Assembly: GCA_012798155.1 (NCBI GenBank)
Contig: JAAZNR010000562.1
Span: 1-7,732, forward strand
Reading direction: 5' to 3'
Length of the DNA: 7,732 nt
DNA from: Thermogutta sp.
Lineage (GTDB): Bacteria > Planctomycetota > Planctomycetia > Pirellulales > Thermoguttaceae
This document shows positions 1-7,732 of this stretch, one piece after another (the stretch's first letter is position 1; every line of letters begins with the position of its first letter). The translations under genes were made by a program, and so were the position numbers. Under the pieces are notes generated by a model, which was given only the letters and a program-made list of their open reading frames with translations, made no database searches and was not told the origin of the DNA.

Positions 1-1
1 C

Positions 2-1321
2 ATGAGTACGGGAGACCAGATCGTGGAACTTTCGCGACGCAAAGCCATGCAAGCTATCGGAGTGGGAGCCATGTCGTGGACCGCACCGGCGGTGATCGGA
101 GCCGAGAAAGAACGTCGTTTTCGCACGGCCCTCATCGGCTCCGGTTGGTGGGGGATGAACATCCTGCAAGCCGCCGTGGAATCGCGGCGATGCGAGGTCG
201 TCGCGATGTGCGACGTGGACGACAACCAGCTCCATCCCGCCGCGGCCAAGGTCGAGGAATGGACCGGCAAGACGCCGGTCCAGTATCGAGACTACCGCGA
301 GCTTTTGGAACGGGAGAAGCCCGAGATCGCGATCGTCGCCACGCCCGACCACTGGCACCCCCTCATCATGATCGCTGCGGTTCAGTCCGGTGCGCACGTC
401 TATGTCGAGAAGCCGATCAGCCACACGATTTACGAAGGTCGGGCAATGGTCAAAGCCGCGCGGCAGGCGGATCGGGTGGTCCAAGTGGGAACCCATCGCC
501 GAGTCTCGCCGCACTGCATGTCCGCTCAGAAGTTTCTCAAGGAAGGCGGGTTGGGTAAGATCGGCATGGTTCGGGCTTTCGTGCATTATCCGGGCGGAGT
601 CGGTTCCCCAACTCCGGACGCCGATCCGCCGGCGGGCCTGGATTGGGATTTTTGGTGCGGCCCGGCCCCTCTGCGCCCCTTCAATCCGGCCATCCATCCC
701 CGCGGTTTTCGCCAGTTTCTCGATTACGCCAACGGCACGCTGGGAGATTGGGGCATCCATTGGATGGACCAGATCATGTGGTGGACGGAGGAGAAGTACC
801 CTCGTCACGTGGCATCGACGGGCGGCCGCTTCATCCGGCAGGCTACCGACGACGCCCCCGATACGCAGGTCGTCGAGTTCACGTTCGAATCGTTCACCGC
901 CGTTTGGGAACACCGCCGCTACGGCGGCAACGACGCGGAAAAGCACAACATCGGCTGCTACTTCTACGGCACCGAGGGCATGCTCCATCTGGGCTGGCTG
1001 GACGGCTGGACCTTCTATCCCACGAACAAGAACAAGTCCGTGATCCACGAAGATCCCCAGCTTCACGGGCAGGACAACCATAACATCCCCGAGCTTTGGG
1101 CCGACTTCCTCGACGCCATCGAGAAGCGGCGTCTTCCCGTCTGCGACATCGAGATCGGCCATCGCTCCACGAACATGAGCTTGCTGGGCATGCTGTCCTT
1201 GAAGTTGGGGCGGAGCATCGCCTGGGACGGGGAGAAAGAGGTGATCGTCGGCGACGACGAGGCGAATCGTTTGCTTCGTCGCGACTATCGCTCGCCCTGG
1301 CAATATCCCGAGATTGCGTGA
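2..1321 (+). CDS. Tat-exported Gfo/Idh/MocA family oxidoreductase
   Basis: This 439-residue protein is predicted to be an NAD(P)-dependent oxidoreductase of the Gfo/Idh/MocA family. Family members oxidise or reduce hydroxyl/keto groups on sugars or cyclitols; the substrate here is unknown. Residues 11-34 look like a twin-arginine signal: SRRK at 11-14, a hydrophobic stretch and a possible cleavage site after VIGA (34). The Rossmann domain starts at RTALIGSGWWG (41-51) with the GSGWWG dinucleotide loop. The family EKP motif is at 136-138 and supplies the usual catalytic lysine K137. The C-terminal alpha/beta domain carries GDWGIHWMDQ (248-257), whose histidine is the usual active-site position of the planctomycete/Bacteroidetes subfamily. 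The length is normal. The ATG lies one base from the window edge, so an upstream start cannot be excluded, but ten residues before the twin arginine is a sensible n-region. The gene ends in TGA. The next gene is 149 bp downstream and probably has its own promoter. Confidence 0.93.
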   Translation: MSTGDQIVELSRRKAMQAIGVGAMSWTAPAVIGAEKERRFRTALIGSGWWGMNILQAAVESRRCEVVAMCDVDDNQLHPAAAKVEEWTGKTPVQYRDYRELLEREKPEIAIVATPDHWHPLIMIAAVQSGAHVYVEKPISHTIYEGRAMVKAARQADRVVQVGTHRRVSPHCMSAQKFLKEGGLGKIGMVRAFVHYPGGVGSPTPDADPPAGLDWDFWCGPAPLRPFNPAIHPRGFRQFLDYANGTLGDWGIHWMDQIMWWTEEKYPRHVASTGGRFIRQATDDAPDTQVVEFTFESFTAVWEHRRYGGNDAEKHNIGCYFYGTEGMLHLGWLDGWTFYPTNKNKSVIHEDPQLHGQDNHNIPELWADFLDAIEKRRLPVCDIEIGHRSTNMSLLGMLSLKLGRSIAWDGEKEVIVGDDEANRLLRRDYRSPWQYPEIA

Positions 1322-1352
1322 TGACGTAATCCCGCGGTTGTGTGATAACCTA

Positions 1353-1384
1353 TTTGACCAAGGTCGTGTTTGACCAAGGTTGCG
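1353..1384. repeat. 16-bp tandem direct repeat, two copies
   Basis: Two abutting 16-bp units, at 1353-1368 and 1369-1384, share TTTGACCAAGGT exactly and differ only in their last four bases (CGTG versus TGCG). The first unit contains the inverted repeat GACC-AA-GGTC (1356-1365). In the second unit the right arm ends in T, which breaks the symmetry. The repeat sits in the gap between the oxidoreductase stop and the DUF1559 gene start, so it could be an operator or simply a local duplication. The sequence shows the repeat directly; any regulatory role is inference. Confidence 0.75.
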
Positions 1385-1396
1385 TAGCGCGATAAG
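1370..1396 (+). promoter_or_regulatory. weak candidate promoter for the DUF1559 gene
   Basis: TTGACC (1370-1375) matches five of six bases of a sigma-70 -35 box. It is followed after 15 bp by GATAAG (1391-1396), a four-of-six match to a -10 box. The -35 lies inside the second 16-bp repeat unit, and the first unit holds an identical TTGACC at 1354-1359. The spacing is short and planctomycete promoters are poorly described, so this is only a candidate. Its position about 75 bp upstream of the ATG at 1471 is reasonable. Confidence 0.2.
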
Positions 1397-1470
1397 GCCC
1401 TGAACACTCCGGCCGCCGGGGCGGAGGCAAGGTCTTACGCAAGTGGTCTCGTCGAGAGAGGGGGTGCGTC

Positions 1471-3216
1471 ATGCGACGTCCGTGCAAAACCGTGACGGTG
1501 TGGTTGCTTACGGCGGCCTTGCTGCACGGCCACTGGTTGGCCGCGCTCGCGGCGGCGAATGAGGGGGCCGTGCAGCGCACGGCGAGCGTTCCCGCGGCCA
1601 AGCAAACGACACCTAGCCCGGCCGGTGAGGTTCAAGAATTGCTCGGCCAAACCGCCTCGGCAGGGCCGGCGGAGGGCGTTACGGTCGGCATCGGCTACAT
1701 TCCGCCCACGGCCACGGCGGCGGTGATCGTGCATCCCCGCCGGGTCCTCACCGCCCCCGAGTCCGAGTTGCTCCCCTTGGAAGTGATTTCCGCGGCCGGA
1801 AAAAAGGAGTTCGGACTCGATCCCTTGGAAATCGAATGGGCGGTGGGAATGGTCGAGGTGGCGGGGGCCGGCCCGCCGCAAGTCGGACTGATCCTTCGCT
1901 CCGCCTCGCCCTTGGATGATTCGCAGTTGTTCGCGTCACTCAAGCGGGATACCGAGAAGGTAACCCTGGACGGGCGACCGTACTATCGCTCCGGCAACCC
2001 GCTGCTCACGCCGAGCATCTTCCTGCCCGACGATCATTCCGTGATCGTGGCCCAGGAGGCGATGCTGCAAAAGATGCTGAAGAATCACCAAGATCCCCAG
2101 CCGGGAAGAGTCAGTCGCATCATCGCCGGCATGGAACGCTTGCCGGACGTGGCGGCGGCCGTGGATTTCGTGCCTCTGCGCCCCCTGGTATTGGGCCTCA
2201 TGCTTCAGAATCCGCCCCCGCCGGCGTTGGCCGCGTTGCAAGATGTCCCGCCGCTGGTAGCGGACGTCGAAGCCGCGGTCGACCTGATCGGAAATCCGTC
2301 CGTGTATCTGGCAGTGAGGGCCAACAATGCGGCCGACGCACTGAAGCTCCAAAACATCGTCTCGGCGATGCTGGAGGCGGCGAAGGGGATGTTCTCGGAC
2401 CAATTACAACGCCAGGCCGAGAGCGAAGATCCAGTGGAACGGGCGATGGCGCAGTATCTGCGACGGATCGCGGATCACTATCTCGCGGTTCTCCAACCGG
2501 ATCGCAAAGGCGACACGCTCTACAAGCGGTTCGACGGCGGGCAGCAGACGCAAATAGCGACCATCGGTTTCCTGCTTGCTTTGCTCTTGCCGGCCGTTTC
2601 TTCCGCGCGGGGAGCCGCACGGCGATCCCAATCGACGAACAATTTGAAGCAACTGAGCCTGGCGATGCACAACTATCACGATACGTATCGAAAATTTCCC
2701 GCGCGGGCGATTTTCGATTCCGAAGGTCGGCCTCTTTTGAGCTGGCGCGTACAGATACTGCCTTTCCTCGAATGCCAAGACCTTTACGAGCAGTTCCATC
2801 TCGACGAGCCGTGGGACAGCGAGCATAACAAGGCCCTGATTCCGCTAATGCCGGAGGTTTACAAGAACCCCAACGCGGCGGCGGAGCCGGGACTCGCGCA
2901 TTACCTGGCCCTCGTCGGTCCGGGCACGCTTTTTGAGGGCACGGAAGCGCGCATGTTCCGGGACATCCGCGACGGCACCAGCAATAGCGTTATGCTGGTG
3001 GAAGTGAATCCCGATCATGCCGTGATCTGGACGAAACCCGAGGACCTCCCGTTCGACCCCGAGAATCCGCTCGACGGTCTGGGAAACGCTCATCCGGGCG
3101 GCTTCAACGCGGCCTTTTGCGATGGTTCCGTGCGATTCATTTCGGCGACCATCGACCCCGAGGTGTTCCGCCGCCTGGCGCAGATCGCCGACGGGGAACC
3201 TATCGAGGATTTCTGA
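1471..3216 (+). CDS. exported DUF1559 (SBP_bac_10-type) protein with a long N-terminal domain
   Basis: This 581-residue protein has a hydrophobic N-terminal signal (residues about 6-28, possible cleavage near ALAA). A region of about 330 residues follows that I cannot assign to a characterised domain; it includes short Pro/Ala-rich stretches and an Arg/Glu-rich helical segment near 310-345. The C-terminal third is a recognisable DUF1559 domain. A pilin-like hydrophobic helix ([20 protein letters not shown], 365-384) is followed by [21 protein letters not shown] (390-410 region), the GPGT motif (483-486), DGTSNS near 501-506, and HPGG...DGSVRF (541-556). The DUF1559 family is greatly expanded in planctomycetes and usually starts with a cleavable type IV prepilin helix. 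Here that helix is internal and lacks the GFTLVE processing site, so pilin-type maturation is unlikely. The protein probably acts outside the cytoplasm, possibly membrane-attached; its function is unknown. The ATG is supported by a purine-rich ribosome site (GAGAGAGGGG, 1454-1463) seven bases upstream. Confidence 0.92.
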   Translation: MRRPCKTVTVWLLTAALLHGHWLAALAAANEGAVQRTASVPAAKQTTPSPAGEVQELLGQTASAGPAEGVTVGIGYIPPTATAAVIVHPRRVLTAPESELLPLEVISAAGKKEFGLDPLEIEWAVGMVEVAGAGPPQVGLILRSASPLDDSQLFASLKRDTEKVTLDGRPYYRSGNPLLTPSIFLPDDHSVIVAQEAMLQKMLKNHQDPQPGRVSRIIAGMERLPDVAAAVDFVPLRPLVLGLMLQNPPPPALAALQDVPPLVADVEAAVDLIGNPSVYLAVRANNAADALKLQNIVSAMLEAAKGMFSDQLQRQAESEDPVERAMAQYLRRIADHYLAVLQPDRKGDTLYKRFDGGQQTQIATIGFLLALLLPAVSSARGAARRSQSTNNLKQLSLAMHNYHDTYRKFPARAIFDSEGRPLLSWRVQILPFLECQDLYEQFHLDEPWDSEHNKALIPLMPEVYKNPNAAAEPGLAHYLALVGPGTLFEGTEARMFRDIRDGTSNSVMLVEVNPDHAVIWTKPEDLPFDPENPLDGLGNAHPGGFNAAFCDGSVRFISATIDPEVFRRLAQIADGEPIEDF

Positions 3217-3220
3217 GCGG

Positions 3221-3240
3221 ACGGAACCGGATTTTTCCGT
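3221..3240 (+). terminator. possible hairpin after the DUF1559 gene
   Basis: ACGGAA (3221-3226) and TTCCGT (3235-3240) form a perfect 6-bp stem around an 8-base loop, beginning four bases after the TGA of the upstream gene. No U-run follows (next bases GAAAAGG), so it is not a standard intrinsic terminator. It may instead protect the mRNA 3' end or have no role. Confidence 0.3.
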
Positions 3241-3284
3241 GAAAAGGAGCGGCGAGGGCGGTCCCCGGCTGTCGGATACGGTGA

Positions 3285-5423
<2,139 letters not shown>

Positions 5424-5449
5424 ACCGCTGCACGAGCCATTCCGACGGA

Positions 5450-5459
5450 GCGGGCCCGC
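5450..5459. repeat. 10-bp perfect GC palindrome
   Basis: GCGGGCCCGC reads identically on both strands, 26 bases after the ligA stop. It is part of the structured convergent gap. In a GC-rich genome a 10-bp palindrome of this composition can arise by chance, so no function is claimed. Confidence 0.35.
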
Positions 5460-5478
5460 CTCCCGCCGTTCCGCGAGG

Positions 5479-5499
5479 AATCGAAGCTCCGAATCGAAG
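5479..5499. repeat. 8-bp direct repeat AATCGAAG, 13-bp period
   Basis: AATCGAAG occurs at 5479-5486 and 5492-5499. Both copies carry CGAAG, which can pair with CTTCG at 5516-5520, so two alternative pairings of the downstream hairpin arm exist. The first copy is preceded by a smaller TTCC-GCGA-GGAA hairpin (5469-5480), which resembles the core of the larger hairpin. Confidence 0.45.
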
Positions 5500-5520
5500 G
5501 CATTCCGAGGAATGCCTTCG
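5495..5520. terminator. strong hairpin between convergent genes, candidate bidirectional terminator
   Basis: CGAAGGCATTCC (5495-5506) and GGAATGCCTTCG (5509-5520) are exact reverse complements separated by only GA. The realistic fold is an 11-bp stem closed by the tetraloop CGAG. It lies 71 bases after the ligA stop and three bases before the stop of the facing oxidoreductase gene, exactly where both transcripts should end. Neither strand has a U-tract after the stem, so it may work with Rho, by blocking 3' exonucleases, or by keeping convergent transcripts apart. The pairing is seen directly; the function is inferred from its position. Confidence 0.6.
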
Positions 5521-5523
5521 CGC

Positions 5524-6933
5524 CTATGATTCGTCGAGTTGCCAGCCCTTGCGATAGTCGCGGAAAAGGGCGGCGTCCGCTTCGGCGTCGTTGCGAATAC
5601 GGCCGGAAATCGGGTCGTATTCCAGTTCTCGTTCCGGGAAAAGCGTGGCCACGTTCCCTAGCATCAGAAACTCAGTCAACGGTCCCGAGTAACCGAAGTG
5701 CGACATGGGACGCCGCCCGCCTTTGCAGGCTTGCGCCCACTCCCGTTCGTGGCTGCCATGCCGAGGCAGGGTCCGGGGAGGTCTTTCGAGGGCCTTCGCT
5801 GCGTCCTCAGGCAACAGGACGTACGTGGAATTGTGCCCGGTGGCGTGAATCATGGCTCGCTCGCCGACGATCAGGCATCCTGCGTGATCGTCCCACTTTT
5901 TTGCGCCGGCGTCCCCCCAGTCGAGTTTCTTTCCCATCAATGCCTCAACATGGTCTCGTTGCCCGGGCGATCCCGCGCCGTTGAACCACCGGAAGACGAC
6001 GGGAGGCATTTGACCGCGGGCGGGAACGCGCCATTGCACGATTTCCCAGTGGGGATGGGTCGGAGCGGGCGGAGAACCGACCTCGGCTCGGACTACGATC
6101 GGCGAAACCTCTCCGCCGTCTCGCCACAGGGCATCCACATAAAGTCCCATGAAGGCCATGTTTGCCGAATGCGATCCCCAGTTCCCCAGGTTTCCGGTAG
6201 CGAAATCACGCCAGGAGTGCCATTGCAGCCATTGCTCGTCGAACGGACGGTCCGCGGCCGGCCCTAGCCAAACGTCCCAGTTCAAATAGTCGGGCGGCGT
6301 GCCGCGACCCGGAGGCAGAGGGCGCAGTCCCGGCCCGCCGCTGTCTTTCCAAACGTAAACCTCTTTCACCGCGCCCAGCCGGCCGGATTGAATCCACTCC
6401 ACCCCTTCGCGGAAGGCGTCGGTGGCCGTACCCTGGTTCCCCATTTGCGTGGCGACGCCGCGGCGAGCCGCATTGCGCCGCAAGATACGTGCCTCGCGCA
6501 CGTCATGCGTCAAGGGCTTCTCGCAATAGACGTGCTTGCCCAGCCCGATCGCGGCATTGGCAATCACGGCGTGATTGTGGTCGGGCACCGCAATCACGAC
6601 GGCGTCGATCCGCCGGCCTTCCGTGTCCAACATGCGACGGAAGTCGGAAAACTTGGGAGCGTTGGGAAATTTCTCGAATGCGGTCGCTGCTCGTCGTTGA
6701 TTGGCGTCGCAGAGGGCGACGACCCGTTCGCCAATGGCGGGAATCGCGTGGACGAACCATTCGCCGCGGCCGGAGACTCCCACCAACGCAACGGCTAGCC
6801 GCTCGTTGGCTACGTAGCCCAGCGCCGATACGCGAGGGAACATCATCGGCAAGCTCAGTCCGGCCAAGCCCCACGCCGTCCTTCCCAGCCAGCCCCTGCG
6901 TGTCCAAAGCCGACGTTGCGATCGTGGATCCAT
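5524..6933 (-). CDS. Tat-exported Gfo/Idh/MocA family oxidoreductase, second subfamily
   Basis: This 469-residue protein is a predicted NAD(P)-dependent sugar or cyclitol oxidoreductase, only distantly similar to the one at the left edge. The N-terminus is a probable twin-arginine signal: TRRGWLG at 11-17, hydrophobic 18-31, and SALGYVANERL before the mature domain. The Rossmann fold begins VALVGVSGRG (48-57), followed by CDAN (75-78). VPDHNHAVIA (116-125) and CEKP (137-140, catalytic lysine K139) are family signatures. The C-terminal domain carries GNLGNWGSHSANMAFM (247-262), where H255 lies at the usual active-site position. The end, with GYSGPLTEFLMLGNVA (414-429) and RDYRKGWQL, is typical of the large planctomycete subfamily of this length. 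The ATG at 6933-6931 has an excellent ribosome site (GGGAGG) six bases upstream. It is 40 bp downstream of the isomerase-like gene on the same strand, so the two are probably co-transcribed and act on the same carbohydrate. The substrate is not determinable. Confidence 0.95.
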   Translation of the reverse strand: MDPRSQRRLWTRRGWLGRTAWGLAGLSLPMMFPRVSALGYVANERLAVALVGVSGRGEWFVHAIPAIGERVVALCDANQRRAATAFEKFPNAPKFSDFRRMLDTEGRRIDAVVIAVPDHNHAVIANAAIGLGKHVYCEKPLTHDVREARILRRNAARRGVATQMGNQGTATDAFREGVEWIQSGRLGAVKEVYVWKDSGGPGLRPLPPGRGTPPDYLNWDVWLGPAADRPFDEQWLQWHSWRDFATGNLGNWGSHSANMAFMGLYVDALWRDGGEVSPIVVRAEVGSPPAPTHPHWEIVQWRVPARGQMPPVVFRWFNGAGSPGQRDHVEALMGKKLDWGDAGAKKWDDHAGCLIVGERAMIHATGHNSTYVLLPEDAAKALERPPRTLPRHGSHEREWAQACKGGRRPMSHFGYSGPLTEFLMLGNVATLFPERELEYDPISGRIRNDAEADAALFRDYRKGWQLDES

Positions 6934-6939
6934 GGCGGG

Positions 6940-6945
6940 CCTCCC
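6940..6945 (-). promoter_or_regulatory. ribosome binding site of the second oxidoreductase
   Basis: On the minus strand GGGAGG precedes the ATG (6933-6931) by six bases. It is a near-consensus Shine-Dalgarno within the 40-bp spacer after the isomerase-like gene, and it fixes the start of the downstream gene. Confidence 0.75.
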
Positions 6946-6973
6946 AAACTTGTGAGAAATCAGCCGCCGCGGT

Positions 6974-7732
6974 TTAGGCCTTGTTCCACCGCTCTAGGAG
7001 ATAGTTCCGGGATCTGGTCAGGGCCGCCGCCATGACCTCCGGCTCCGGTTCGTCGTGCATAAAGGGGTTGACGTACCAGCGGTAATCCACCGACCGCAGG
7101 GCGGCCAACCAGGGAGTGAAATCGCTCGGCCCGTGGCCCGGCAATTGCCCCATGCCCTCCGCCTTCTGCCATGCGTAGAAGTAGAGTAGTTGGCGGCCGC
7201 AAATGCGAACGGCCTCGGCCACGTCCTCGCCCCGAGCCTGGATATGGTACGGTGCCAGGGCGATTCCCAAGCGCGGGTGCCGGTTGAGATCCGTGAAGGC
7301 CTTCAAGCTGTCGCACGAGTCGAGGATCGCAAATCCGTGATTCTCGACGGCCAAGTACGAGTCATACTTCTCCGCCAATTCCAGCTCGGGTTGAAGCGAT
7401 TCCAAGAAGGCCTTCATCTTGGGGACCAGTTCGGCGGGATCGCACGGTCCGGCACTCCCCCGAACGGCTACCCCGCCCCCGCATTGTCCCAACAATTCCG
7501 CGTACCTGGGATAGCCGCCGGAGTAGACCGAGAAGGCATAAAGCTTGAGCTTCACAGAGTCCAAAAGCTCTCGCAAGCCGGACGCGCCGAGCCGCTTTTG
7601 CACGTCGTCCAAATGCGGACAACCCGCGTGCGCCGACCAAATATCGACGGCTTCGAATCCCAATTCGGCGATTCTGCGGCAGGCCGCCTCGATCGGCAAA
7701 CGGGAAAAATTGATGGAGGAGGCGGAAAGTCG
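6974..7732 (-). CDS. sugar phosphate isomerase/epimerase-like TIM-barrel protein, 5' end outside window
   Basis: The frame is open from the window edge (7732) to a TAA at 6976-6974, giving 252 residues with an N-terminus still missing. It belongs to the xylose-isomerase-like/AP-endonuclease-2 TIM-barrel fold, whose members isomerise or epimerise sugars or cyclitols and often sit beside Gfo/Idh/MocA genes. Visible signatures are the first strand and helix (LSASSINF, then RRIAELGFEAVDIW, 7730-7640), the fifth-strand VENHG with a metal-ligand-type Glu (codon 7343-7345), LGIALAPYHI (7266-7242), LLYFYAWQ, and a C-terminal helix ending RSRNYLLERW. A TTG at 7699-7697 could be read as a start but would cut off the first barrel strand, so the true start is upstream. 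The canonical Asp of the DxGH motif is Ala here, and the last-strand Glu is replaced by Asn (7067-7069). The chemistry may therefore differ from classical epimerases. It probably forms an operon with the oxidoreductase 40 bp downstream. Confidence 0.88.
   Translation of the reverse strand, partial: RLSASSINFSRLPIEAACRRIAELGFEAVDIWSAHAGCPHLDDVQKRLGASGLRELLDSVKLKLYAFSVYSGGYPRYAELLGQCGGGVAVRGSAGPCDPAELVPKMKAFLESLQPELELAEKYDSYLAVENHGFAILDSCDSLKAFTDLNRHPRLGIALAPYHIQARGEDVAEAVRICGRQLLYFYAWQKAEGMGQLPGHGPSDFTPWLAALRSVDYRWYVNPFMHDEPEPEVMAAALTRSRNYLLERWNKA

Noticed and set aside
1407..1426. CTCCG/CGGAG inverted repeat as a terminator of the first oxidoreductase
   Set aside because: The stem is only five pairs with a 10-base GC-rich loop, and no T-run follows. 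It is within chance expectation for this base composition.
5698..6267. Plus-strand open frame of about 189 codons opposite the second oxidoreductase
   Set aside because: It overlaps completely a well-conserved Gfo/Idh/MocA gene and has no recognisable motif or supported start.

Overview
This window looks like ordinary chromosomal DNA from a member of the Planctomycetota, probably a Pirellulales-type lineage. The reasons are high GC, a DUF1559 protein of the planctomycete type, two secreted (twin-arginine) Gfo/Idh/MocA oxidoreductases, and an AP-endonuclease-2-like sugar isomerase, all typical of these genomes. The species cannot be fixed from the sequence.

Layout. Positions 2-1321 (+) encode a Tat-exported Gfo/Idh/MocA oxidoreductase. 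A 149-bp gap follows that holds a 16-bp tandem repeat. Positions 1471-3216 (+) encode a 581-residue exported protein whose C-terminal part is a DUF1559 domain with an internal, degenerate pilin-like helix. After a gap of about 190 bp comes ligA (3408-5423, +), a complete NAD+-dependent DNA ligase with every catalytic and zinc-binding residue in place. Its stop faces that of a second Tat-type Gfo/Idh/MocA oxidoreductase (6933-5524, -) across 100 bp containing a perfect 12-bp hairpin stem. Upstream of that gene, on the same strand and 40 bp away, is a TIM-barrel sugar phosphate isomerase/epimerase-like gene (7732-6974, -), whose 5' end lies outside the window.

How the genes fit together. The isomerase-like gene and the second oxidoreductase are very probably one transcription unit acting on a sugar or cyclitol. 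The substrate cannot be read from the sequence. The first oxidoreductase, the DUF1559 protein and ligA run in the same direction but with gaps of 149 and about 190 bp, so they are probably separate units, and ligA shows no functional link to its neighbours.

I found no mobile element, CRISPR array, tRNA, rRNA or defence system. The points most worth a second look are the loss of canonical metal ligands in the isomerase-like protein, the buried pilin-like helix and uncharacterised N-terminal half of the DUF1559 protein, the convergent-gene hairpin, and the repeat-rich gap at 1312-1397. None of these amounts to a demonstrable new system.
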